DNA from: Bacteroidetes bacterium GWC2_46_850 | Lineage (GTDB): Bacteria; Bacteroidota; Bacteroidia; Bacteroidales; Dysgonomonadaceae | DNA length: 64,000 bases | NCBI GenBank assembly: GCA_001768325.1 | Contig: MENQ01000007.1 | Span: 1-64,000 of the forward strand | Direction of reading: 5' to 3' | Shown here: positions 26,463 through 35,648 of the stretch, in pieces | Layout of the letters: each line of letters opens with the position of its first letter | Position numbering within the stretch: position 1 is the first letter of the stretch | The notes under the pieces: model-generated | What the model was told of the DNA's origin: nothing | The model's database searches: none | The model's input: only the letters and a program-made list of their open reading frames with translations | Program-made: the position numbers and the translations under genes

Positions 26463-26485
26463 AGCTGACCACTAAATTAAAAATT

Positions 26486-27280
26486 ATGAAACAATATCTC
26501 GATTTATTACAACGGGTACTCGACGAAGGAGTGGAAAAAGAAGACCGGACCGGTACGGGTACACTCAGCATATTTGGACATCAGAGCCGTTACAGGATGA
26601 GCGATGGTTTTCCTGTGCTTACCACAAAAAAACTCCATCTGAAATCAATCATCTACGAGCTGCTCTGGTTCCTCAATGGTGACACAAATGTCAAATATCT
26701 GAACGACAATGGAGTACGTATCTGGAATGAATGGGCAGATGAGAATGGGGATCTGGGTCCTATCTATGGATATCAATGGCGTTCATGGCCCGACTACAAG
26801 GGAGGGCACATTGATCAGATTACGCAGGTGGTGAACACACTCAAAAACAATCCCGACTCACGCCGCATCATTGTCAGCTCCTGGAATGTGGCCGATATTC
26901 CGAATATGAACCTCCCACCCTGCCACGCCCTCTTTCAGTTTTATGTGGCCGATGGCAGACTCAGCCTGCAGCTCTATCAGCGCAGTGCCGATATTTTTCT
27001 GGGAGTACCTTTTAATATTGCCTCCTACGCCCTATTGCTGAAAATGATGGCCCAGGTGACCGGATTGCAGGAGGGAGATTTCATTCATACTTTCGGAGAC
27101 GCCCACATTTACCTGAATCATCTCGATCAGGTGAATCTGCAGCTTACCCGTGAACCGCGCGCGCTACCCGAGATGAAGATCAATCCCGATGTAAAGGACA
27201 TTTTCGGTTTTCGTTTCGAGGATTTCGAACTGGTAAATTACGATCCGCATCCACACATAAAAGGAGCTGTTGCCGTATGA
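26486..27280 (+). CDS. thyA: Thymidylate synthase
   Basis: 264 aa, the bacterial ThyA length. Active-site Cys at residue 146 in [14 protein letters not shown], with [16 protein letters not shown] at the N-terminus, [20 protein letters not shown] and the C-terminal PHIKGAVAV. It methylates dUMP to dTMP with methylene-THF, generating DHF. folA begins at 27277, overlapping the stop by 4 bp (ATGA), so the two are translationally coupled: DHF made here is reduced by the next gene product. Confidence 0.98.
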   Translation: MKQYLDLLQRVLDEGVEKEDRTGTGTLSIFGHQSRYRMSDGFPVLTTKKLHLKSIIYELLWFLNGDTNVKYLNDNGVRIWNEWADENGDLGPIYGYQWRSWPDYKGGHIDQITQVVNTLKNNPDSRRIIVSSWNVADIPNMNLPPCHALFQFYVADGRLSLQLYQRSADIFLGVPFNIASYALLLKMMAQVTGLQEGDFIHTFGDAHIYLNHLDQVNLQLTREPRALPEMKINPDVKDIFGFRFEDFELVNYDPHPHIKGAVAV

Positions 27281-27786
27281 TAAATCACAACACAGCTGAA
27301 ATAGCCATTATTGTCGCACTCGATGAAAACAACGGTATCGGACAGAAAGGTGATCTGCTTTGTCATCTCCCCAACGATCTGAAGCATTTTAAACGGGTGA
27401 CCTCGGGACACACCGTGATCATGGGGCGTAGAACCTATGAATCACTGCCAAAGGGGGCTTTACCCAACCGCACCAATGTGGTGATTACATCCGATGCAGC
27501 AGAAAATTATCCCGGGTGTATCGTGGTTCGGTCGGCAGAAGAGGCGCTTACGCATTGCAAGGAAGGTGAAAAGGTTTTCATCATCGGCGGCGGACAACTG
27601 TACCGTGCCACACTCGGACTGGCAGACCAGCTTTATCTGACCCGCATTCATCACACATTCAGCGATGCCGATACCTTCTTTCCGGAAATCGATTTTGATG
27701 AATGGAGACTGACAGAAAAAGAGATGCACGAGGCAGACGACAAGCACAGGTATCCTTATACTTTTTTGACCTACAGTAAAAAATAA
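27277..27786 (+). CDS. folA: Dihydrofolate reductase
   Basis: 169 aa. [20 protein letters not shown] and [20 protein letters not shown], with [20 protein letters not shown] and [20 protein letters not shown], are standard DHFR landmarks. The conserved acidic residue is the Asp of LPNDLKHF. It restores THF for thyA. It overlaps thyA by four bases; the ECF sigma gene starts 10 bp after its stop, so the sigma gene could be read from the folate promoter as well. Confidence 0.97.
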   Translation: MINHNTAEIAIIVALDENNGIGQKGDLLCHLPNDLKHFKRVTSGHTVIMGRRTYESLPKGALPNRTNVVITSDAAENYPGCIVVRSAEEALTHCKEGEKVFIIGGGQLYRATLGLADQLYLTRIHHTFSDADTFFPEIDFDEWRLTEKEMHEADDKHRYPYTFLTYSKK

Positions 27787-27796
27787 TCATGCAGTA

Positions 27797-28372
27797 ATGG
27801 GCGGAGAAGCATGGAAAAGATTCATAGCGGGTGACGATAAATCTTTCGCCATCCTGTATCATGCCTATTTTTCTGAACTTTTCGCCTATGCTTTAAAACT
27901 GGGTTTCGATAAAGAAACGTGCAAAGACGCAATACAGGACCTCTTTTTCAAAATTTATGCCTCTAAAAGTAAACTCACTCACATTCGAAATATAGAGTTT
28001 TACCTGATCCGTAGCCTGAAAAACCAACTCTTCGACATGCACCGCGATGAACACAAGATACAGGAAATAGATTATCAGGATATCTTTGTAGAGAACGAAA
28101 AAAACATCGTGGAGCAAATTATCGACGAAGAAAAAGAGATTCAATTAAAACATGAAATATCTTACCTCCTGCAAAATCTACCTCCCAGACAGCGAAAGAT
28201 TGTCCATTACCGCTATCAGTTTAATCTGACCTACACAGAAATAGGTGAAATCATGCACCTTTCGGCCGATGCCGTGAAAAAAAATCTATACCGTGCACTC
28301 AAAAAGATGAAAGACACATCTACACCCAATTCACGCCAATTCTTTACATATTTATTCACAATACTTAGTTAA
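27797..28372 (+). CDS. ECF-type RNA polymerase sigma factor
   Basis: 191 aa. Sigma-70 region 2 (KSFAILYHAYFSELFAYALK, DKETCKDAIQDLFFKIYASK) and region 4 (LLQNLPPRQRKIVHYRYQFN, LTYTEIGEIMHLSADAVKKN) of the Bacteroidetes FecI-like type. The first codon ATG 27797 follows folA by 10 bp. Downstream are fecR and susC with an STN domain, the classic outer-membrane-to-nucleoid signalling trio, so this factor should switch on the SusCD operon once ligand is bound and FecR is inactivated. It should recognise a promoter near 28375-28430 or 29600-29700. Confidence 0.93.
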   Translation: MGGEAWKRFIAGDDKSFAILYHAYFSELFAYALKLGFDKETCKDAIQDLFFKIYASKSKLTHIRNIEFYLIRSLKNQLFDMHRDEHKIQEIDYQDIFVENEKNIVEQIIDEEKEIQLKHEISYLLQNLPPRQRKIVHYRYQFNLTYTEIGEIMHLSADAVKKNLYRALKKMKDTSTPNSRQFFTYLFTILS

Positions 28373-28430
28373 TTAATATTAATTTCGTCTCTTTTGACAG
28401 TTTATCCCGTCTTTTAAAAAAAGAGTGTGA

Positions 28431-29597
28431 ATGAAACTGAATTTAGATTATAAAGATTTTTTGTGTGATGATCTTTTCATTTACTGGCGGATTCATCCCA
28501 CGGCAGAACTCACCTCATTCTGGGAAAAGTATATCAGTCAGAATGAGCATCTCAGGGAATCATTTCAGTCGGCCATTGTCATTTTTGATGAAATCCAACA
28601 ACAGCATGACAGTTTCCTGCCCGATGAGGCTTCAGTAAAACGACTGTTGCAGGATAGGATCAACCTATTCAGAAAGAAAAAACTACGCATGGTGTTTACG
28701 TCATCAGCAGCTGCCATCCTGTTACTGGCGCTGATCACGGCATTATATACGACTACACGCAGAGGGAACACGTTTTCCGATAAACAGATGGCTTCTATCG
28801 GAGAGGTGATGAACCAGAATAGAGTACAACTGATCACCGGGAACCAGGTGGTTGACATGGAAAATAATGCCACGGTGCATCTTACGGAAAAAGAAAATGC
28901 CTTAATTCAGGATTCTCTTTCCCGGAAAGAGATCGAATTGAAGAAAAGTCAATCAAACAAGCTGATCGTACCGTTCGGAAAAAGATCGTCGGTCATTCTT
29001 GCCGACGGATCTGCGGTACATGTAAACTCTGGTACAGAACTTGATTTTCCTTCTGTCTTTACCGGACAGACGCGGGAAATCAGTGTAAAAGGTGAAATAT
29101 TTATCGAGGTAGCAAAGCAAAGTCACCCCTTCATTATTCACTCGCCCAAATCTCAAATAACTGTTTATGGAACATCATTTAATGTTTCATCCTACACCGA
29201 CGAAAAAAATGAATCGGTCGTGCTGGTAAATGGATCGGTACACGTAAAAAGTGATCAGGGTTCATTGATGCTAAAGCCTGGCGAGATGGCAGAAGTAAAC
29301 AATGGCACCATCCAACGGAAAGAGGTGGATGTGATGGAATATATCAGCTGGAAAAATGGCTATATGCAATTGAATAAAAATTCCTTAACAGAGGTTCTCA
29401 AAAAAATAGGAAGGTACTACAATGTAGAATTCAACTACGCGGCCACATTGAACTTACAGGATCAGACCTGTTCGGGTAAATTGTTTCTCTCCGAAAATCT
29501 TGACGACGTATTGCAATCTTTTTCAAAAATGACTTTCCTCCAATATAACGCCATCAGTGACGGAGTTGTTTATATACAAAAAAAAGAATTACAGTGA
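28431..29597 (+). CDS. FecR-type anti-sigma factor
   Basis: 388 aa. An N-terminal cytoplasmic part (about residues 1-83) is followed by one membrane segment (TSSAAAILLLALITALYTTT). The periplasmic FecR domain (SSVILADGSAVHVNSGTELD, REISVKGEIFIEVAKQSHPF, YGTSFNVSSYTDEKNESVVL) and a C-terminal DUF4974 domain (EVLKKIGRYYNVEFNYA) complete it. It holds the ECF sigma factor inactive until the STN domain of SusC signals. Its own gene follows the sigma gene by 58 bp and precedes susC by 300 bp. Confidence 0.93.
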   Translation: MKLNLDYKDFLCDDLFIYWRIHPTAELTSFWEKYISQNEHLRESFQSAIVIFDEIQQQHDSFLPDEASVKRLLQDRINLFRKKKLRMVFTSSAAAILLLALITALYTTTRRGNTFSDKQMASIGEVMNQNRVQLITGNQVVDMENNATVHLTEKENALIQDSLSRKEIELKKSQSNKLIVPFGKRSSVILADGSAVHVNSGTELDFPSVFTGQTREISVKGEIFIEVAKQSHPFIIHSPKSQITVYGTSFNVSSYTDEKNESVVLVNGSVHVKSDQGSLMLKPGEMAEVNNGTIQRKEVDVMEYISWKNGYMQLNKNSLTEVLKKIGRYYNVEFNYAATLNLQDQTCSGKLFLSENLDDVLQSFSKMTFLQYNAISDGVVYIQKKELQ

Positions 29598-29897
29598 GTT
29601 TAATCAAATATGTACCATCTAAAAACGAATTGCCTATGACTACGAAGTAAAAGAAAAGAAAAAGAAAAAGCCGGATAATGCGGCAACATTATCCGACCAG
29701 AAAAAATTAATTTTGCGCGTAAGCGAGTGCAGAGACAAGCTTGCTTGACTCTGCACAGCATGAGCAAAATCTACAAAGTGAATTTTGCGATTAAGCGAGA
29801 GCAGAGCCAAACTTGTTTGGACTATGCCGAGCGAAAGCAAAATCTACAAAGTGAATCTAATTTATTGGGTAACAAATTAAAATTCAAAAACAAAGAT
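29598..29897. repeat. Tandem ~74-nt repeat and hairpin upstream of susC
   Basis: This 300-bp region holds a hairpin CGGATAATG/CATTATCCG (29672-29680 and 29687-29695) and two tandem copies of a 74-75 nt unit at 29709-29782 and 29781-29855. Each begins AATTTTGCG and ends CAAAATCTACAAAGTGAA and carries an inner palindrome (CAAGCTTGCTTG, CCAAACTTGTTTGG). The frame is open into susC, but the ATG at 29898 fits better. A leader or promoter role for the sigma factor is possible but not shown. Confidence 0.75.
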
Positions 29898-32800
29898 ATG
29901 CAAGAAAAGCAAAACTTTAAACAAATCATCCTGAAAAAAGACAATAAGTTTTTAAAAATCATGAAAATCTATTTTTTAATAACTTTCCTCTGTGTTTTTT
30001 CAATAGCAGCAGAAAACACCTACTCCCAATCGAAATCGGTCAGTGCCGAATTGAAAGGTGTTACGTTGCGGGAAGCATTGCAAGAAATTGAACAGAACAG
30101 CGATTATCTGTTTCTGATTATGGATAATACCGAAGCCGGTTTATCGAAAAGTGTAAGTGTTACTTTTAACAACAAATCGATAGAGGAAATTATGGATTTG
30201 TTGCTGAAGAATACAAACCTTGTTTACTCCATTGTAAACCGGCAGATCACCATTTCCAGGGAACGGGTTGCTATTGAAAGTAAGAAAAAGGAAGAAGCCA
30301 CAACTGCCACCAAAGAAGTTCAACAAACACACAAAACCATCACCGGAACGGTGCGGGATGTAAATGGTGAATTCATTATCGGTGCGAATATTGTGGAAGT
30401 GGGCACAACCAATGGTACCATCACCGATGTGAACGGATATTTTTCATTGAATGTGGCAAACGAAGCCACAATACAGATCACCTACATCGGATACCTGAGC
30501 CAAACGATAAAGACTGCAGGAAGTACCAACTTCAATATCACACTCAGAGAAGATGCACAGGCGCTGGAAGAATTGGTGGTTGTTGGCTACGGAACACAGC
30601 GAAAAGAGAACCTTACCGGTGCTGTGTCTACCGTGAATGTGGAAGAAACGTTAGGCAGCAGACCCATTGCCGACGTAGGGCGGGGCTTGCAGGGAACAAC
30701 TCCGGGGCTTACGGTCATTGTTCCGAGCGGCGAAGTAGGTTCTGATCCTTTGATAAAAGTGAGGGGTCAGATCGGTTCATTTGAGGGTAAATCTCAACCC
30801 CTTATTTTATTGGATAACGTAGAAATACCAAGCATTCAGGTTGTCAATCCAAACGACATCGAGTCGATCTCTATTCTTAAAGATGCTGCCAGTGCATCCA
30901 TATATGGCGCAAAAGGCGCTTTCGGGGTTGTGTTGATCACCACAAAAAAAGGAACCAGTCAAGAGAAGGTGGATGTACAATATTCAAACAACTTTGCCTG
31001 GCAAAACATTTCTAAAAAAATGGAAATGGGGATGTTGGATGCAATGGAATATTCTATTCTTTCGATGGAAAGAGTGGGTGCTTCCGTTGCTGGTGCTTTT
31101 TGGCAAATCACACGGGAGAGTTTCGAAAAATCGAAAACATGGCACGATAATTACGGAAAAATGGGCCCTGATGATCCGATGATTTACGGACGAGACTGGT
31201 ATGTAGATGCCAATAATCGCAAACTGGGTCTCAGGACATATGATCCGTATGATTATATGGTCAGAGAGTGGACCCCCACAATGTCTCATAATTTGTCGGT
31301 AAATGGAAAAAGTGGAAAAACCACGTTTAATGTTGGATTGGGATATCTGGACCAGACAGGTATGATGAAAGCTGCCCAACATGATGATTTTACCCGATAT
31401 AACGGGACAATCAGGCTGAGCACCGAGTTAAGCAAATATGTTACATTAAGGGCAGGAGCTATCTATTCGAATCGCAATAAAAGATATCCCTATGCAACAA
31501 ACAGCACTACTGCTGACCCGTGGCTTTATCTATATCGGTGGGGACCTGTACAGCCAATGGGAACCGAAAACGGGGATCCCATCCGGAGTCCGGCTTCTGA
31601 AGTTGCACAAGCCAATACGGCAAATCAGGAAAATAAATATTTCAACGTCAACGTTGGAGCAGTGGTTAAACTAACCGACAATTGGATGGTTGATTTTGAT
31701 TTTACGAACGCCAATGAAACCTTCATCAACAACCGACTGGGAACCAGATACACAGCCCTAAACTCATGGGGAGGGGCTATTCCCTTGAACGATGCAAATG
31801 GAAATAGAATTTATGTAAACGATCAGGGTCTGTCAGTACCCTCCACTACACCAAATGCATTGCCCGGGTATCAGCTCAGCTTAACAGAATACACAGCCCA
31901 CGGAGCCAATCCTGATCATATATACAGAAATGTTTTAAATGGCGTGACAAACACACTGAATATCTTTACAACCTATAATTTGAAACTGAAGGAAGACCAT
32001 GCCTTCAAGTTTATGTTAGGAGTAAACAGGGTAGCATACGATGCTAAAAGCAACTGGTCGCAAAAGACCGATTTAGCCGATATCATCAATCCCCAATTTG
32101 GTAAAGCGGTAGGAACAATGACATCGGGTGGCGACACTTTCTGGGAAGCACAATTGGGTTACTTCGGGCGTATTAACTATGCCTTCAGAGATAAATATCT
32201 GCTGGAAGGGAATCTTCGTTACGATGGAAGTTCCAAGTTCCCCTCCAGGCTATGGTGGCGCTATTTTCCCTCAGTTTCTGCAGGCTGGCGGATTACAGAA
32301 GAACCCTGGATGGAATGGATACTTCCGGTTGTTTCGTCGATGAAAGTAAGAGGATCGTGGGGTGTTATTGGAGACCAGACGGTGCCAAGCGGACTTTATG
32401 CTCCCTCAATGACTACAACACAAACCAACTGGCTTGAACCAGGTGGATCGAAAGCTGTGGCAGTAGGCACACCTCCCGCGATCACCAGAGATATCTCATG
32501 GCAGGATTTAGAAAATGCGAACTTGGGGGTCGATCTTCGTTTCTTTAATAATTCTTTGGGTGTTGTATTTGATGTGTATCGCAGAGATACAAAGAATATG
32601 ATTGTACCCGGGGAAGGTGTTTCATACACATTTGGAGCAGGTGCTCCCAAGGGAAATTTTGGCTCATTGAGAACAGAAGGATGGGATCTGAGTATCGACT
32701 ACAATCATCGATTTGAAAACGGTTTGGGAATCAGCGCTATGGCGACTCTGTCGGATGCTATTACCACCATTTTGAAATATGGAGATACCAATAGCGTGGA

Positions 32801-33668
32801 TGGATGGTACAAAGGAAAAAGATACGGCGAAATATGGGGATACAGGACCGACAGGCTGTATCAGAAGAGTGATTTTGTTTTAGATGCCGATGGTAATACG
32901 CAGAGGATTGTACTGACAGAAAATGAAAGTAAAAAATATGCCGGAAAATCGGCCAACAAACTATCCGATGCGAACGGCAAACCGGTATATCAGGCATTCT
33001 TACAGAACAGTTCCAACTTTTTCTTCGGTCCGGGCGACGTAAAATTCATTGATCTCAACGGAGATGGAGAAATCGATGCGGGAAGCCGCTTGTTGGACGA
33101 TCATGGTGATTTGGAAATAATTGGCAATTCTACACCCCGTTTTGAGTATGGTCTGCGTTTAGGCGCCGATTGGTATGGTGTGGATGCTACAGTTTTCCTA
33201 CAGGGTGTGGGCAGCAGACAAATTTGGGGTGTGGGCTTCCTGTCAACTCCAGGCTTCCACGCTTCTGACGGAGCCATGCCACAAACCATTGCAGGCGATT
33301 TCTGGAGACCCGACAGAACAGATGCTTTTTATCCGGCACCTTACAACATGGCTGGAAGTAACTCGGGCAATAACATGCAGGTACAGTCAAAATATTTACT
33401 GGATATGTCCTATCTGAGGATTAAAAATATTACAGTCGGTTATAGTTTCCCCACCAGCGTACTAAATAAAGTAATGGTCAACCAGCTACGCATCTTTTTC
33501 TCGCTGGAAAACTTTTTCACTTTTGATAATTTAAGGGGATTACCCATTGACCCCGAAGAGATATCGGGTTATTCCATGTTTAACGATACAAATTACAACT
33601 CAGGCAGAACAGGAGTTGGAACACCTACTTTCAAAAGTGGATCGGTGGGATTACAAATTAATTTCTAA
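29898..33668 (+). CDS. SusC/RagA TonB-dependent transporter with STN signalling domain
   Basis: 1256 aa from ATG 29898. Signal segment MKIYFLITFLCVFSIAAENT after an N-terminal extension. STN (secretin/TonB short N-terminal) domain about residues 45-118 (GVTLREALQEIEQNSDYLFL), CarboxypepD_reg-like domain 147-205 (TITGTVRDVNGEFIIGANIV), plug from about 222 (LEELVVVGYGTQRKENLTGA) and a 22-strand barrel ending in FKSGSVGLQINF. It imports ligand in the outer membrane with its SusD lid and signals through STN to FecR and the ECF sigma factor. An alternative start at 29727 would encode the leader repeats and is less likely. Confidence 0.95.
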   Translation: MQEKQNFKQIILKKDNKFLKIMKIYFLITFLCVFSIAAENTYSQSKSVSAELKGVTLREALQEIEQNSDYLFLIMDNTEAGLSKSVSVTFNNKSIEEIMDLLLKNTNLVYSIVNRQITISRERVAIESKKKEEATTATKEVQQTHKTITGTVRDVNGEFIIGANIVEVGTTNGTITDVNGYFSLNVANEATIQITYIGYLSQTIKTAGSTNFNITLREDAQALEELVVVGYGTQRKENLTGAVSTVNVEETLGSRPIADVGRGLQGTTPGLTVIVPSGEVGSDPLIKVRGQIGSFEGKSQPLILLDNVEIPSIQVVNPNDIESISILKDAASASIYGAKGAFGVVLITTKKGTSQEKVDVQYSNNFAWQNISKKMEMGMLDAMEYSILSMERVGASVAGAFWQITRESFEKSKTWHDNYGKMGPDDPMIYGRDWYVDANNRKLGLRTYDPYDYMVREWTPTMSHNLSVNGKSGKTTFNVGLGYLDQTGMMKAAQHDDFTRYNGTIRLSTELSKYVTLRAGAIYSNRNKRYPYATNSTTADPWLYLYRWGPVQPMGTENGDPIRSPASEVAQANTANQENKYFNVNVGAVVKLTDNWMVDFDFTNANETFINNRLGTRYTALNSWGGAIPLNDANGNRIYVNDQGLSVPSTTPNALPGYQLSLTEYTAHGANPDHIYRNVLNGVTNTLNIFTTYNLKLKEDHAFKFMLGVNRVAYDAKSNWSQKTDLADIINPQFGKAVGTMTSGGDTFWEAQLGYFGRINYAFRDKYLLEGNLRYDGSSKFPSRLWWRYFPSVSAGWRITEEPWMEWILPVVSSMKVRGSWGVIGDQTVPSGLYAPSMTTTQTNWLEPGGSKAVAVGTPPAITRDISWQDLENANLGVDLRFFNNSLGVVFDVYRRDTKNMIVPGEGVSYTFGAGAPKGNFGSLRTEGWDLSIDYNHRFENGLGISAMATLSDAITTILKYGDTNSVDGWYKGKRYGEIWGYRTDRLYQKSDFVLDADGNTQRIVLTENESKKYAGKSANKLSDANGKPVYQAFLQNSSNFFFGPGDVKFIDLNGDGEIDAGSRLLDDHGDLEIIGNSTPRFEYGLRLGADWYGVDATVFLQGVGSRQIWGVGFLSTPGFHASDGAMPQTIAGDFWRPDRTDAFYPAPYNMAGSNSGNNMQVQSKYLLDMSYLRIKNITVGYSFPTSVLNKVMVNQLRIFFSLENFFTFDNLRGLPIDPEEISGYSMFNDTNYNSGRTGVGTPTFKSGSVGLQINF

Positions 33669-33679
33669 ACGAAGAAAAC

Positions 33680-35515
33680 ATGAAAAAGAACATAATAATT
33701 GGCAATCTGTTACTTATTGTTTTTTTAATAAGTAGTTGTTCCGATGTACTCGACAGACCCGAACTGAACAATATGAACGATGATACCTATTGGAGAAATG
33801 AGACCGATCTGCGCCTCTTTACCAATGGATTTTACATCAATTATTTTGTCGGTTATAACAACACCTGGGGAGTTGCCTATGCTCCCTTGAGAGGATATTA
33901 CTTCAGCGATGATTTTTCCAATTCGAATGTACAGTCTAATTTTGAGTCCAGTGCACCATCGAGCAGGGGTAGCACGTCTGAAACACCTGACATGCTGATA
34001 CAGTATGCCGGTCCAAATTGGAACTTTGCATGGGTACGAAAATCAAACCTGCTCATCAACAGGATTGAAAATGTAGCTAAACCACAGATCAGCAGTGAAG
34101 CTTATAATCATTGGATGGGTGTTGCCCGCTTTTTCAAGGGTTATGAATACCACAGGCTGGTTAGTGTTTTTGGCAATGTGCCATATTATGAAGCGTTGTT
34201 TGAATCGAATGACCTGGATATGATGTATCAGGACAGAACACCACGGGGCGAGGTGATGGACCATGTGTATGATGATCTTATGTATGCTTTTCAGAATGTG
34301 CGATTAGACGATGGCAATAATGTCCTTAACAGATATATTGTTGCCGGATTCATATCCAGATTCATGCTGTTTGAAGGAACCTGGCAAAAATACCATCTTA
34401 ACGATCAGGTAAGAGCAAAAAAATACCTCGAACTGGCGATAACTGCGGGCGACTTTGTGATTAACAGTGGAAAATACAATGTCACATCGAACTTCAGAAG
34501 CCTGTTCGGTTCTCAGGACCTGAAAGGCAACCCTGAAATGCTGATGTACCGTCATTACGATGCGGCACAAAGTGTGACTCATCATGTGGCCTCCTATTCG
34601 AACGGATATGAAAGTCAGATCCCATCAGCGAACCTGTCACTGGCCAAATCATTTCTTTGCGTAGATGGGCAGCCGTACAAACTGTCAACCCTTGAGAATT
34701 CCGATGTACTGGATATCAAAAACATGATTAAAACCCGTGATCCGCGATTCGAGGCAACGTTTCAGGATGTTCCAAAAGTTCAGTCTGCCACACTACTATA
34801 TGCAAGCAAGTTTATAGACAGAACAGGACCCACTTTTTGGAATTCAGGCAATATACCGCCCATGTACGCAAGTATGACCAATACAAATGATGCCCCTGTG
34901 ATGCGGTATTCGGAAGTGTTATTAAACTGGATTGAAGCCAAAGCAGAGCTTGCCACCATGGGAGGTGCCGCAGTGACACAGACCGACATCAACAATTCCA
35001 TCAATAAAATCAGAAACAGGCCTTTGGAGACGGAAGCCATTGCAAAGGGTGTGCAGAAAACAGCTCCGATGAGCCTGGCTGCATTACCTGATGATCCCGA
35101 CCGAGATCCTGACGTGTCTCCGTTGTTATGGGAGATCAGACGCGAAAGAAGGATGGAGTTTGTTTTCGAATATTCACGACTGCTGGATATCAAACGTTGG
35201 AAGAAAATTAATTACATGAGCGCTACGCAACACCCGGATAATTTACTGGGTTTGTGGATCAATGTAAAGGAAGAACTTCCTTCTTTGCTGGTAAAAGAAA
35301 AAGTAGGCCTTTTGAAAGTGAAAAAAGCCGATGGAACCGTTGTCAGCTACAATGGAACAAATGGTGATGAAATGGTCGGTTTTTACATGATCGAAAAAGG
35401 AGCAGACCGACAAGCTTTCGATGACAAGGTTTACCTGGCACCTGTGGGAAAAGCCCAGATCGACCAATACAAGGATAAGGGGTATACTTTGACCCAAACC
35501 CCCGGTTGGAATTAA
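33680..35515 (+). CDS. SusD/RagB nutrient-binding lipoprotein
   Basis: 611 aa. Lipoprotein signal ending LLIVFLISSC; the mature part starts SDVLDRPELNNMNDDTYW. SusD TPR-type helices and C-terminal LLWEIRRERRMEFVFEYSRL with LDIKRWKKINY are diagnostic. It is the surface lid on SusC (gene 12 bp upstream) that captures glycan or peptide ligand. The downstream terminator at 35540 closes the sigma-regulated susCD part. The ligand cannot be read from sequence; context points to an amino-sugar polymer. Confidence 0.95.
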   Translation: MKKNIIIGNLLLIVFLISSCSDVLDRPELNNMNDDTYWRNETDLRLFTNGFYINYFVGYNNTWGVAYAPLRGYYFSDDFSNSNVQSNFESSAPSSRGSTSETPDMLIQYAGPNWNFAWVRKSNLLINRIENVAKPQISSEAYNHWMGVARFFKGYEYHRLVSVFGNVPYYEALFESNDLDMMYQDRTPRGEVMDHVYDDLMYAFQNVRLDDGNNVLNRYIVAGFISRFMLFEGTWQKYHLNDQVRAKKYLELAITAGDFVINSGKYNVTSNFRSLFGSQDLKGNPEMLMYRHYDAAQSVTHHVASYSNGYESQIPSANLSLAKSFLCVDGQPYKLSTLENSDVLDIKNMIKTRDPRFEATFQDVPKVQSATLLYASKFIDRTGPTFWNSGNIPPMYASMTNTNDAPVMRYSEVLLNWIEAKAELATMGGAAVTQTDINNSINKIRNRPLETEAIAKGVQKTAPMSLAALPDDPDRDPDVSPLLWEIRRERRMEFVFEYSRLLDIKRWKKINYMSATQHPDNLLGLWINVKEELPSLLVKEKVGLLKVKKADGTVVSYNGTNGDEMVGFYMIEKGADRQAFDDKVYLAPVGKAQIDQYKDKGYTLTQTPGWN

Positions 35516-35539
35516 ATAACACACATCAATACATCCCTG

Positions 35540-35577
35540 AAAGAGGGTAACATCCAAGTCGATTTTACCCTCTTTTT
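35540..35577 (+). terminator. Rho-independent terminator after susD
   Basis: Arms AAGAGGGTAA (35541-35550) and TTACCCTCTT (35565-35574) with a 14-nt loop, followed by TTT. It lies 25 bp after the susD stop. Confidence 0.85.
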
Positions 35578-35648
35578 ACTTCTGTTTATTAGAAAATAGA
35601 TTAGATTTTCCCATGTAAGATAATGAATGATATAAAAACGGACTCCAC

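Larger units (their letters stand above)
26159..26485 (+). promoter_or_regulatory. thyA upstream region with promoter and heptamer repeats
   Basis: 327 bp between the divergent DUF937 gene and thyA. A promoter (26304-26334) and a leader of about 145 nt with a heptamer repeat patch (26428-26462) are seen. The rest (26159-26300) is AT-rich with no ORF. Confidence 0.6.

Noticed and set aside
29727-29897. N-terminal extension of SusC from a start at 29727
   Set aside because: This part encodes the tandem leader repeats; the signal peptide fits translation from ATG 29898.
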